Below, one piece after another: positions 26,497 through 34,563 of a stretch of DNA of 64,000 bases. The DNA is from Idiomarina sp. PL1-037 (GTDB lineage Bacteria > Pseudomonadota > Gammaproteobacteria > Enterobacterales > Alteromonadaceae): assembly GCF_034422975.1 (NCBI RefSeq), contig NZ_CP139873.1, positions 2,294,001 to 2,358,000 on the forward strand, written 5' to 3'. Each line of letters begins with the position of its first letter. Within the stretch, counting starts at the first letter, position 1. Under the pieces are notes generated by a model. That model had not been told where the DNA came from. It made no database searches and worked only from the letters and a program-made list of their open reading frames with translations. Position numbers and translations under genes: made by a program.

Positions 26497-27957
26497 ATGC
26501 AGCAACACGTTCACCTTATCATAGATAATGCCGCCGACTGGCAGCCTTATTACCCAAGTCAAAGCTTACTCACCGCAAGTGAATACTTACAATCAGCACA
26601 CTTGCAGAGTCGTTATCATGTCTTAAATTTGTGTAACGACCTATCTTACCTGTCAACCGGCTATTATGTTAGTCTGCTGGCAGAGGCTCGTGGACAAAAA
26701 GTTATGCCGTCGGTTGCGACCATTAATGATCTGAGTAACTTCTCTCACTATCAGTTACTGATTAATACCGCCGACCGATCACTCACTAAATATTTGCAGA
26801 GCCGTGACGAAAAATCCCTGTCGTTACTGATTTGTTTTGGCTTATGCGAACAGCCTGAGCTCGCTTCTTTTGCTCGCCAAATATTTGAGCGCTACGCCTG
26901 CCCTATTTTAAAAGTTGAGCTGGAATTTAATGGCCGCTGGCACATTAACAAACTAACCTCAGGTGCACTGAACCAGTTAACGGACGAACAACAAAGCTTT
27001 TTTGGTAACTCACTGGATCATTTCAGTAAACGTGTGTGGCGCAAAGCGCGTATCCGCAAAGAATACCGTTTTGATTTGGCCATTTTGTATAACCCGGACG
27101 AGGCCATTCCAACCAGCGACAAAAAAGCGCTGGCACAATTTATTAAAGCCGCGAAAGAGGCCGACATTGAAGCTGAGCTGATTACCGCAAACGACTTCAA
27201 CCGTTTGCTGGAGTTTGATGCGCTTTTTATACGGGAAACCACCCGCATTAACCACTATACCTACCACTTTGCAAAAAAAGCCGAAGCCAATGGTATGGTC
27301 GTTATTGATCACCCGGAATCCATTGTTAAGTGTGCCAATAAGGTGTTCTTAAAAGAGTTACTGGATAAACATAAGGTGGCGACACCAAAAACAGAACTCT
27401 TGTTGAGTCAGTCAGAAATTGATTACGAAGCAATAGGCGAGCGCCTGGGTTATCCGGTGGTGCTGAAGATTCCTGACGGCTCATTTTCTATTGGCGTGGA
27501 AAAAGCAGAAGACTTAGCCCAGTTTAAAAAAGTAGCAACGGAGCTTTTTAAGCAGTCCACTATACTGCTGGCGCAAGAGTACATGAGAACCGACTACGAC
27601 TGGCGTATTGGTGTGCTGAATAACCGCCCCATCTATGCGTGTCAGTACTTTATGGCGCGTAACCATTGGCAAATTTATAATCACAGCGAATCGTCATCCC
27701 GTGGTAAAAGCGGTTCTTTTTCCACTTTAGGCGTGCATCAGGCTCCTAAAGATGTGGTGCGTCTGGCATTACAGGCAACTCGCTTAATTGGCGACGGCCT
27801 GTACGGTGTGGATATTAAGCAAACACCACAAGGCCCGGTAGTTATTGAAATTAACGACAACCCGTCAATTGAGTCTGGTGTGGAAGACAAACACTTAGGC
27901 TATGAGCTTTACCGGCTGATTATGGCTGATTTTGGACGACGCCTGGATGAATACTGA
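26497..27957 (+). CDS. RLAN-domain RimK-like ATP-grasp ligase
   Basis: 486 residues. The N-terminal half (about 1-190: HVHLIIDNAADWQPYYPS, VLNLCNDLSYLSTGYYVSLLAEARGQKVMPS) is the RLAN domain that accompanies a set of RimK-like ligases. The C-terminal half (about 280-486) is an ATP-grasp with HPESIVKCANKVFLKELLDKHKVATPKT, VVLKIPDGSFSIGVEK, ILLAQEYMRTDYDWRIGVL and the metal site VVIEINDNPSIESG. ATP-grasp ligases of this type form amide bonds between a carboxylate and an amino acid or peptide. The natural substrate is unknown. It overlaps a GNAT acetyltransferase, the association reported for these amidoligases in comparative genomics. RimK itself lacks RLAN. Confidence 0.87.
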   Translation: MQQHVHLIIDNAADWQPYYPSQSLLTASEYLQSAHLQSRYHVLNLCNDLSYLSTGYYVSLLAEARGQKVMPSVATINDLSNFSHYQLLINTADRSLTKYLQSRDEKSLSLLICFGLCEQPELASFARQIFERYACPILKVELEFNGRWHINKLTSGALNQLTDEQQSFFGNSLDHFSKRVWRKARIRKEYRFDLAILYNPDEAIPTSDKKALAQFIKAAKEADIEAELITANDFNRLLEFDALFIRETTRINHYTYHFAKKAEANGMVVIDHPESIVKCANKVFLKELLDKHKVATPKTELLLSQSEIDYEAIGERLGYPVVLKIPDGSFSIGVEKAEDLAQFKKVATELFKQSTILLAQEYMRTDYDWRIGVLNNRPIYACQYFMARNHWQIYNHSESSSRGKSGSFSTLGVHQAPKDVVRLALQATRLIGDGLYGVDIKQTPQGPVVIEINDNPSIESGVEDKHLGYELYRLIMADFGRRLDEY

Positions 27958-28414
27958 GTTTTGCATTGAGCGGGCAAACAAAAATGACCTTGAACAATTA
28001 ATCTCTTTAGAGCGTGCGACTTTTAATTACAGCTGTATTAGCCGTCGCAGTTTTAAGCGGGTAATTGAGTCCAGCCACAATTACTGTTGGGTAGCACGTT
28101 CAGGTAACGACCTAGCCGGGTACGCTATTGCCTTTACCCGGCGTAACAGCAAAGTATGGCGCTTATACTCCATAGCCGTAGCTCAGAGTTTTCGTGGTTT
28201 AGGAGTAGGCAATCTGCTGATGAACAAGATACTGAGCGAAGCGAAGAGCGGTGGCGCTAATGCCATGTCGCTGGAAGTGAAAAGCGACAACAAGGCCGCA
28301 ATTCACTGGTATCAAAGCTGTGGCTTCGAAACCATCGATATTCTGCCGGAATACTACGATGACGGCAGCGACGGTTTTAAGATGCGTTTTACTTTTTATC
28401 CGGGAAGTCAGTAA
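27947..28414 (+). CDS. GNAT family N-acetyltransferase
   Basis: 155 residues with the RimI-like GNAT core: FCIERANKNDLEQLISLERATF at the start, LYSIAVAQSFRGLGVGNLLMNKIL (the acetyl-CoA pyrophosphate loop R-G-x-G-x-G/N) near residue 72, LEVKSDNKAAIHWYQSCGFETI near residue 110. The start is placed at ATG 27947, which overlaps the ATP-grasp gene by 11 bp; a TTG at 27932 would lengthen it by five residues. Coupling to the ligase implies that the two act on the same small molecule or peptide. Some relatives carry a fused C39-like peptidase domain, which this one lacks. Its 3' end overlaps convergent glpQ by 26 bp. Confidence 0.87.
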   Translation: MNTEFCIERANKNDLEQLISLERATFNYSCISRRSFKRVIESSHNYCWVARSGNDLAGYAIAFTRRNSKVWRLYSIAVAQSFRGLGVGNLLMNKILSEAKSGGANAMSLEVKSDNKAAIHWYQSCGFETIDILPEYYDDGSDGFKMRFTFYPGSQ

Positions 28415-29408
28415 ATACGCCCTCTACGCCAGCTTGTTTTAACCACTGGCGTAATTGCGCATGAGACTCCACACCTTTTGGTAAGTTATCGGCCCGCAGG
28501 GTATAAACATGAACATCCAGGCCTTTCTCTTCCGCAGACTTTAAAACGCTGTCCCATTCAGGCTCACCGTTCTCCGACACTCCGGTCAATACGTGGTTTA
28601 CCCACAAGCCAATACCTTCAGCGTAGCTTTTTACTGACTCCAGCCCGGCGCCAGTGCGCATCGCACTGTAATCAATATCGGTTTCTCCCCAGTTATTGTC
28701 GCCCACCAGCTGAATTAACGGAAAGTCCCAGTTAAATTCACGTTTTAAGCGACGTAGCACTTCCGGGTCAAAAGACTGCAGATAAACCGGTGTCGGGCGT
28801 TTGTCGTGGTAGCCGTTGTGGGCTAAAACAGACATCACTGCCGCCGTCGCATCGTACCCTTGCTGCTGATACCAGCGCGGAGATTTGATCTCGACATAAA
28901 TGCCTGTCGACATACTCCGGACGCGGTTCAGCTCCTGAATCAGTTTGATTTCCTCATCCAGTGTTTGTATCGGAAACTGAACGTCAGGGTGAGAAAACCG
29001 CTTAGGGTAAACCAGCTCATAATCTTTATGCCGGGCAACAATGGTTAGCTGCTTAAGTTCTTCCAAGGAAAAATCGACCACATAGTATTTGCCATCAGGC
29101 CGGTGTTTTTCCGGGAACACCTCCGACACATTCGTCACATGATCCAGAATTTCATCGTGCAGAACCACCGGAACACCATCGCGGCTCAGTTGCACGTCCT
29201 GCTCTATATAATCCGCTCCCAGACCATGAGCCATAACGGCGCTGGCCTGAGTGTGCTCGGGTAAATAACCGGATGCGCCACGATGCGCAATATCCAGGAA
29301 CTGCGGAACTTTAAGGTCATGAAACGGTGCATCCGGCATCTCGTCCTGCGCCTGAACTGCGGTTGCTGATACCAATAAAAACAAACACCCGAAGATACGT
29401 TTAGTCAT
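28389..29408 (-). CDS. glpQ: Glycerophosphodiester phosphodiesterase, periplasmic
   Basis: Hydrolyses glycerophosphodiesters to sn-glycerol 3-phosphate and an alcohol. The 339 residues begin with a signal peptide (RIFGCLFLLVSATAVQAQ). The catalytic core has IAHRGASGYLPEHT near residue 40, DYIEQDVQLSRDGVPVVLHDE near residue 67 (the metal-binding E-x-D and the H of LHDE), and a TIM-barrel end with ADNLPKGVE and GVFTDFPDK. It follows the cysteine synthase gene with an 8-bp overlap, an association with no obvious metabolic logic. No Pho-box-like repeat was seen near it. Confidence 0.93.
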   Translation of the reverse strand: MTKRIFGCLFLLVSATAVQAQDEMPDAPFHDLKVPQFLDIAHRGASGYLPEHTQASAVMAHGLGADYIEQDVQLSRDGVPVVLHDEILDHVTNVSEVFPEKHRPDGKYYVVDFSLEELKQLTIVARHKDYELVYPKRFSHPDVQFPIQTLDEEIKLIQELNRVRSMSTGIYVEIKSPRWYQQQGYDATAAVMSVLAHNGYHDKRPTPVYLQSFDPEVLRRLKREFNWDFPLIQLVGDNNWGETDIDYSAMRTGAGLESVKSYAEGIGLWVNHVLTGVSENGEPEWDSVLKSAEEKGLDVHVYTLRADNLPKGVESHAQLRQWLKQAGVEGVFTDFPDKK

Positions 29409-30453
29409 TGTTCCAGTTAACCTCTAATACCTTATCGCCTAGCTCGCGATAACGCTTCATTAATACGTCAATGGATTCCGGATCAGGGTTTAACCCGCGT
29501 CCGCGCAAATATTCCGGGTTGTACAGTTTACTTACTGAACGTTCACCTAAGTCACAGGAGAAGGTCACAATGCGGTGCCCCGGACCTTTTCGTAAAGCCG
29601 CAGCCAATGCGCCAGCAACGTTCAGAGCCGAGCTACTCCCCAGAACAATACCATCTTCGTCTCTGATATAACGTGACAGGGTCACTAAATCTTGATCGGG
29701 CAAATTGACCGCGTGATCAATGCGTGCCTGGCGGAAGTTATCGACTAACCGCATAATGCCGATGCCCTCGGTCATAGAGCCGCCATTCGACACATACTCG
29801 CCACTGCGTAAAAACTCATAAATACCGGAGCCATTCGGATCAACCACCCAAACATCCAGCCCCGGATTCTGTTCTTTTAAGAAACGTGAGTTACCGCCAA
29901 TGGTGCCGCCGGTTCCGGCCACAGACACTAAAACGTCTATTTTTCCTTCGGTTTGCTCCCATATTTCGGGGCCGGTATGAAGGTAATGCGCACGAGCATT
30001 ACTGGTGTTTTCAAACTGGTTAGCCCACCAGCAATCATCGCGTTCTTCCGCTAAACGCCGAGCGGTATGGTAAAAGTGGTTTTCATTTTTAAAGGGAACC
30101 GGGTCAACCGCCATCAGCTCACCACCATGCAAACGGATCATGCGCTCTTTTTCCGGTGTCTGGTCATTGGGCATAACCGCTAACATACGCAAGCCATAAG
30201 ACTTTGCCACCACAGCCAGACCAATACCGGTGTTACCCGCGGTACCTTCAACCACCGTCATACCCGGCTTTAATTCGCCGCGTTCCATAGCGTCATCAAT
30301 CAGTTGCTTAGCCGCCCGATCTTTAATGGAGCCGCCCGGATTCTGGAACTCGCATTTAATAAAAATATCGCATCCGGTTAAATCAGACAGCGACGGTATA
30401 CGAAGTAAATCCGTCTGCCCGATAAGATCGCTCTGCCGCGCGCCAACTCTCAT
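29401..30453 (-). CDS. cysK: Cysteine synthase A-like PLP enzyme
   Basis: Fold-type II PLP enzyme that makes cysteine from O-acetylserine and sulfide. The 350 residues show the PLP lysine in NPGGSIKDRAA near residue 43, the substrate loop EGTAGNTGIGLA near residue 69, the phosphate-binding VSVAGTGGTIGG near residue 176, and SSALNVAGALA near residue 268. It is about 25 residues longer than E. coli CysK, with a C-terminal tail (YLRGRGLNPDPESIDVLMKRY). This puts it in a CysK subgroup that might prefer another O-activated serine; cystathionine beta-synthase activity is the main alternative. It is divergent from glnK. Confidence 0.85.
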   Translation of the reverse strand: MRVGARQSDLIGQTDLLRIPSLSDLTGCDIFIKCEFQNPGGSIKDRAAKQLIDDAMERGELKPGMTVVEGTAGNTGIGLAVVAKSYGLRMLAVMPNDQTPEKERMIRLHGGELMAVDPVPFKNENHFYHTARRLAEERDDCWWANQFENTSNARAHYLHTGPEIWEQTEGKIDVLVSVAGTGGTIGGNSRFLKEQNPGLDVWVVDPNGSGIYEFLRSGEYVSNGGSMTEGIGIMRLVDNFRQARIDHAVNLPDQDLVTLSRYIRDEDGIVLGSSSALNVAGALAAALRKGPGHRIVTFSCDLGERSVSKLYNPEYLRGRGLNPDPESIDVLMKRYRELGDKVLEVNWNND

Positions 30454-30537
30454 GCCACTGCACCTTTTATCATTCGCTACTGTAGGTAAATAGTATCTCC
30501 CCTGTACTCTTTTGGTTCAATAGCACTTTTGGTGCAG

Positions 30538-30567
30538 TGCACAAAAGGAGCGCACGTTTTTTGTGCA
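30538..30567 (+). promoter_or_regulatory. Tandem NtrC-like enhancer sites
   Basis: The NtrC consensus is TGCAC-N7-GTGCA. At 30551-30567 the sequence is cGCAC-GTTTTTT-GTGCA, one mismatch in ten half-site positions. Overlapping it at 30538-30554 is TGCAC-AAAAGGA-GCGCA, also one mismatch. A third, shorter dyad (GCAC-N5-GTGC) starts at 30523. The main site is centred about 60 bp upstream of the putative -24 element of glnK, a workable enhancer position. Confidence 0.65.
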
Positions 30568-30617
30568 GAAAAATCACAAGAGGATTATTTATCAATAAAT
30601 ATCAGTAAGTTAAGTTA

Positions 30618-30633
30618 TGGCACACTTCATGAA
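30618..30633 (+). promoter_or_regulatory. Possible sigma54 promoter of glnK-amtB
   Basis: TGGCAC at 30618-30623 is a perfect -24 element. At the right spacing (N5) lies ATGAA where TTGCA is expected, so the -12 half is weak: the G is kept and the C is A. Expected transcription start near 30643; AAGGAAA ribosome-binding site and ATG at 30675 follow. The NtrC-like sites upstream make it more credible. Confidence 0.5.
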
Positions 30634-30674
30634 TTAAAAGGGTTGCTTAACACTATTTTAATAAGGAAAGCACC

Positions 30675-31013
30675 ATGAAAATGCTCGTTGCGTTAATCAA
30701 ACCCTTCAAGCTGGAGGATGTGAAGCAAGCGCTGTTTGAAATTGGCTGCAAAGGCCTGACAGTGTCTGAAGTTCGTGGAGTAGGACGGCAAAAGGGGCAT
30801 ACCGAGCTGTACCGGGGCGCCGAATATCAAGTCGACTTCCTGCCCAAAATGAAAATTGAACTGGCTGTACCCGACGAAACCGTCGAACGTGCTCTGGAAG
30901 TGGTCATTGCCGCTGCTCATACCGGCAATATCGGCGACGGAAAAATATTCGTTATGCCGCTGGAGCAATGCGTTCGCATACGCACCGGCGAAACCGACCA
31001 AGACGCCCTTTAA
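30675..31013 (+). CDS. glnK: P-II nitrogen regulatory protein GlnK
   Basis: Trimeric signalling protein that senses 2-oxoglutarate and ATP/ADP; it is uridylylated by GlnD and blocks AmtB when nitrogen is plentiful. The 112-residue length is normal. Visible: MKMLVALIKPFKLEDVK, the T-loop with uridylylation Tyr51 in YRGAEYQVDFLPK, the B-loop region HTGNIGDGKIF near residue 87, and RIRTGE at the C-terminus. AAGGAAAG precedes the ATG. It sits 10 bp before amtB, the classic glnK-amtB pair, and behind NtrC-like and sigma54-like elements. Confidence 0.97.
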   Translation: MKMLVALIKPFKLEDVKQALFEIGCKGLTVSEVRGVGRQKGHTELYRGAEYQVDFLPKMKIELAVPDETVERALEVVIAAAHTGNIGDGKIFVMPLEQCVRIRTGETDQDAL

Positions 31014-31023
31014 GGAGCCCATC

Positions 31024-32205
31024 ATGGAAGCACAAAACTTACAACAACTTACTTTCGCGGTAGACACCTTTTACTTACTCATATCCGGGGCGCTGGTTAT
31101 GTGGATGGCAGCCGGATTTTCCATGCTAGAAGCAGGTTTGGTCAGAAGTAAAAACACCACCGAAATTCTGACCAAAAATATCGCGCTTTACGCCATTGCC
31201 TGTATTACCTATCTGGTTATCGGTTACTCCGTGATGTACCCCAATCCTTCAACCTCAGCTTACGCGGCTGACGCCAATTTCTTTTTCCAGATGGTGTTCG
31301 TTGCCACCGCTATGTCCATTGTTTCTGGTGCCGTTGCAGAGCGTATGAAACTCATGAGCTTTCTACTGTTCTGCGTTGTGCTCAGCGCCGTTATTTATCC
31401 AGTGCAGGGCTTATGGACCTGGGGCGGTGGAATGCTGACTGAATGGGGCTTTGTCGACTTTGCTGGTTCCAGTATTGTGCATTTAACCGGTGCATCAGCG
31501 GCGCTTGCCGCGGTTCTTTTACTGGGGCCGCGTTCCGGTAAATACCTGAGTGACGGCAGTATCAACGCGTTACCCGGCTCTAATATGCCACTGGCTGCAC
31601 TGGGTACTTTTATTCTCTGGTTTGGCTGGTTTGGTTTTAACGGCGGCTCGCAGTTAGCGTTAAGCAGCGTTGACGATGCCAATGCCATAGCTCGAGCCAT
31701 GGTAAACACGAATACCTCAGCCGCAGCTGGTACTGTCGCCACCCTGCTGTTTACTAAGTTGCTGTGGAAAAAAGCCGACTTAACCATGATTTTGAACGGT
31801 GCCTTAGCCGGGCTGGTAGCCATTACTGCGCAACCAGTCACGCCGGAACCCTGGCTTGCCGGCGTTATCGGCTTTATTGCGGGGCTTATTGTCGTGCTCT
31901 CCATTATTGGGCTGGATAAACTCCACATTGACGATCCGGTCGGTGCTATTTCGGTACACGGTGTGGTCGGTATTTTCGGTACTCTTGTGGTCCCGCTTAG
32001 CGATGACGGTGCCAGCTTTGTTATTCAGTTAGCCGGTGTCGGTACCATTTTCTGCTGGGTGTTTTTCAGTAGTCTTATTGTCTGGGCTATACTCAAGCTT
32101 GTACTGGGCATTCGTGTGACTAAAGAGCAGGAGTATATCGGTTTAGATCAAGTCGATTGCGGCGTCGAAGCCTACCCTGAGTTTACATCGAAAAAAGATG
32201 GGTAA
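31024..32205 (+). CDS. amtB: Ammonium transporter AmtB
   Basis: Inner-membrane trimeric ammonium channel with 11 TM helices, 393 residues. Visible: MAAGFSMLEAGLVRSKNTTEILTKN near residue 25, a first pore-His region in SSIVHLTGASAALAA near residue 155, FGWFGFNGGSQLAL near residue 201, and the second pore His in AISVHGVVGIFGTL near residue 307. The ATG at 31024 has AAGGAG upstream; an upstream in-frame extension through glnK is not real. It lacks a long N-terminal signal, unlike E. coli AmtB. Gating by the adjacent GlnK is expected. Confidence 0.96.
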   Translation: MEAQNLQQLTFAVDTFYLLISGALVMWMAAGFSMLEAGLVRSKNTTEILTKNIALYAIACITYLVIGYSVMYPNPSTSAYAADANFFFQMVFVATAMSIVSGAVAERMKLMSFLLFCVVLSAVIYPVQGLWTWGGGMLTEWGFVDFAGSSIVHLTGASAALAAVLLLGPRSGKYLSDGSINALPGSNMPLAALGTFILWFGWFGFNGGSQLALSSVDDANAIARAMVNTNTSAAAGTVATLLFTKLLWKKADLTMILNGALAGLVAITAQPVTPEPWLAGVIGFIAGLIVVLSIIGLDKLHIDDPVGAISVHGVVGIFGTLVVPLSDDGASFVIQLAGVGTIFCWVFFSSLIVWAILKLVLGIRVTKEQEYIGLDQVDCGVEAYPEFTSKKDG

Positions 32206-32224
32206 AAGGCTCTTTATTGCCAGT

Positions 32225-32275
32225 TTCGCCCATTCTTGATAACGTTTTTAACCATCATTTTCCGGAATGGGCGAA
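32225..32275. repeat. Long inverted repeat in the cfa leader
   Basis: Perfect 11-bp arms TTCGCCCATTC (32225-32235) and GAATGGGCGAA (32265-32275) around a 29-base spacer. It ends 5 bases before the cfa ATG. The right arm includes the only purine-rich (GGAATGGG) stretch that could serve as ribosome-binding site, so folding would hide it. There is no T-run to make it a plain terminator for amtB. Confidence 0.6.
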
Positions 32276-32280
32276 CAAAT

Positions 32281-33396
32281 ATGTCGACATCACGTGAGTA
32301 TGTTGAAGAGCTTTTATCGAAAGCAGATATCCGAATTAACGGTGACAGGGCCTGGGACATGCAGGTTCACGATGAAACCGTATATGATCAGGCACTGTCG
32401 CGCGGTAACCTCGGCCTGGGTGAATCCTATATGGCTCGTTTGTGGGACGCCGAATCACTTGACCAATTTTTCTTCAAATTACTGCGCTCCGGCATTCAGG
32501 ATGAAGTTAACCCCGCCCGCCTTATTTTCCATTCTTTAAAAAGCCGAGTTTTCAACTTACAAAGTAAATCCAAGGCCTGGGAGGTTGGTCAGCATCATTA
32601 TGACATGGGCAATGACCTTTATCAGTCGATGCTCGATGAGCGCATGGTGTACACCTGTGGTTACTGGGAAAAAGCCAAAGACGTTGATGAAGCACAACGA
32701 CACAAACTTGAACTGTGCTGCAAAAAGCTGGGACTGAAGCCTGGCATGCGTGTTCTTGATATTGGTTGTGGCTGGGGCAGCTTCATGCAGTATGCCGCTG
32801 AAAACTATGGTGTCGAATGTGTTGGTGTCACTATCTCTAAAGAGCAGGTCGCCCTTGGCAAGGAGCGCTGCAAAGGCCTGCCGGTAGAATTCCGGCTACA
32901 AGACTACCGCGAGCTGGACGAGCAGTTCGACCGCGTTATCAGCTTAGGAATGTTTGAGCATGTCGGTCAGAAAAACTACGACGACTATATGGATGTAGCC
33001 CTGCGCTGCACCAAAGAAGACGGCCTGTTCCTGCTGCACACTATTGGTAAAAATGTCAGTGACACCGCCGCAGACCCGTGGATAAGCAAGTACATTTTCC
33101 CGAATGGAGAAATTCCGTCTATTACGCAAATTGGCACAGCATTGGAAGAAAAGTTTGTCTGCGAAGACTTACACAACTTTGGTGCCGACTACGATAAAAC
33201 CTTAATGGCCTGGTTTAAGAATTTCGATGACGCCTGGCCGTCTATTAAGTCACAGTTTGATGACGAATTTTACCGTATGTGGAAATACTATTTACTGTCC
33301 TGCGCGGGTGCGTTCCGTGCGCGTGACATTCAGTTGTGGCAATGGGTGTTATCTCCTAAAGGAAGGGTTGGAGGATATTTACGGCCTCAACTTTAA
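32281..33396 (+). CDS. cfa: Cyclopropane-fatty-acyl-phospholipid synthase
   Basis: Transfers a methylene group from S-adenosylmethionine to double bonds of membrane phospholipid acyl chains. The 371 residues have an N-terminal lipid-handling domain (about 1-100), then HYDMGNDLYQSMLDERMVYTCGYW, the SAM-binding VLDIGCGWGSFMQYAAENYGVECVGVTIS near residue 158, ISLGMFEHVGQKNYDDYM near residue 220 and GEIPSITQI. The start is set at ATG 32281 (MSTSREYVEELL, as in CFA synthases); a TTG at 32236 would run through the inverted repeat. Its leader structure may tune translation. It follows amtB by 75 bp, with no obvious functional link. Confidence 0.95.
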   Translation: MSTSREYVEELLSKADIRINGDRAWDMQVHDETVYDQALSRGNLGLGESYMARLWDAESLDQFFFKLLRSGIQDEVNPARLIFHSLKSRVFNLQSKSKAWEVGQHHYDMGNDLYQSMLDERMVYTCGYWEKAKDVDEAQRHKLELCCKKLGLKPGMRVLDIGCGWGSFMQYAAENYGVECVGVTISKEQVALGKERCKGLPVEFRLQDYRELDEQFDRVISLGMFEHVGQKNYDDYMDVALRCTKEDGLFLLHTIGKNVSDTAADPWISKYIFPNGEIPSITQIGTALEEKFVCEDLHNFGADYDKTLMAWFKNFDDAWPSIKSQFDDEFYRMWKYYLLSCAGAFRARDIQLWQWVLSPKGRVGGYLRPQL

Positions 33397-33405
33397 GAGG
33401 CCGTA
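33380..33405. terminator. Hairpin between convergent cfa and perM-like gene
   Basis: Perfect 9-bp stem (33380-33388 / 33397-33405) with an 8-base loop that overlaps the cfa stop codon. Only a short TT follows on the plus strand, so the terminator call rests on position between converging genes. Confidence 0.45.
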
Positions 33406-33417
33406 TTAACCCTGCCA

Positions 33418-34452
33418 CTAAAATTCTGTCATGAAGATATTCCAGAAGACCAAGAAGAGGGCTGCAATTAGCGGCCCTAAAACAAAACCGGTAATACCAA
33501 ACAACGACATACCACCTAAAGTAGAAAACAGCACCAGATAATCCGGTAATTTCGTATCACGACCAACCAAAATTGGGCGCAGTACGTTATCGGCCAGACC
33601 TATCACTACTGCGCCGTAGGCGACGAGTATGGTGGCGGCTATCCAGCTGCCTGTCGCGTACAAATAAATAGATACCGGTAACCATACCAAACTGGCACCA
33701 ACCGCCGGAATTAACGACAAGAAAGCCATGACGACACCCCATAGCAGGGCGCCTGGAATACCCAGCAAGGCGAAAATTACACCACCTAATGCCCCCTGAA
33801 CTATGGCAACAACAATGTTTCCTTTCACTGTCGCCCGGGTAACACCAGCAAACTTGCTAAAAAGCATGCGCTCGCGCTCATCACCTAAAGGTAATGCTTT
33901 CACCATCAGGTTAATTAAAGACTCTCCGTCTCTTAGCAGAAAAAAGGTTAGATAAATCATCAACCCTAGACTGATAAGAAAAGAAAACGTATTTTGGCCA
34001 AAGGCTAAGGCCTCTTCGGCTAAGAATTTACTGCCACTGGCTGCGCCCGAAGATAATTTTTCCCGCACATCACTGGCTTTAATCTCAAACTGAGAAAGCA
34101 AGTCACTAATAACCGGAAACGCTTTCTGAACGTCATCAAAGAGCTTACCCGGGTTAATCTTGCCTTCGTCCAGCCGCTGGTAAAAATCCACTCCCTCCTG
34201 GACAAAGGAATATGAAATACCCAAGGCAGGGATCACCATGATAACTAATGCAATCAGCAAAGTTACAAGAGCTGCCCTATTGCGTTTGTTTCCAAATTTC
34301 TTTTTCAGTTTTTGTTGTAGTGGATAAAAAATAACAGCCACCACACAAGCCCAAAAAATGGCGCCCCAAAACGGTATAAGTACCCAGGCAAAGGCTATAC
34401 TGACTATAACCATTGTCAGTAAAAATGCCCGCCTTTCTAAAGATTCCCGCAT
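33418..34452 (-). CDS. AI-2E/PerM-family membrane permease
   Basis: 344-residue inner-membrane protein with 7-8 hydrophobic segments. Typical family features: AFAWVLIPFWGAIFWACVVAVIFYPLQQKLKKK at the start, IVQGALGGVIFALLGIPGALLWGVVMAFLSLIPAVGASLVWLP near residue 220, and DNVLRPILVGRDTKLPDYLVLFSTLGGMSLFGITGFVLGPLIAALF near residue 290. Members export AI-2 or act as sodium/lithium-proton antiporters; which applies here is not evident. It converges with cfa and is divergent from a decayed gene. Confidence 0.9.
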   Translation of the reverse strand: MRESLERRAFLLTMVIVSIAFAWVLIPFWGAIFWACVVAVIFYPLQQKLKKKFGNKRNRAALVTLLIALVIMVIPALGISYSFVQEGVDFYQRLDEGKINPGKLFDDVQKAFPVISDLLSQFEIKASDVREKLSSGAASGSKFLAEEALAFGQNTFSFLISLGLMIYLTFFLLRDGESLINLMVKALPLGDERERMLFSKFAGVTRATVKGNIVVAIVQGALGGVIFALLGIPGALLWGVVMAFLSLIPAVGASLVWLPVSIYLYATGSWIAATILVAYGAVVIGLADNVLRPILVGRDTKLPDYLVLFSTLGGMSLFGITGFVLGPLIAALFLVFWNIFMTEF

Positions 34453-34563
34453 AGCTCGTTCCTTGATGTTAATGATTCTCGGCTCAAATACTTGACAGAA
34501 GTTAAGATTGATAACAACCTCAAGATAGCTAACTGCCTAATTTATCACAACTGATAAGAATAA

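Noticed and set aside
30856..31023. Long N-terminal extension of amtB
   Set aside because: It is an alternative frame through glnK. The ATG at 31024 has a good AAGGAG and gives the family N-terminus.
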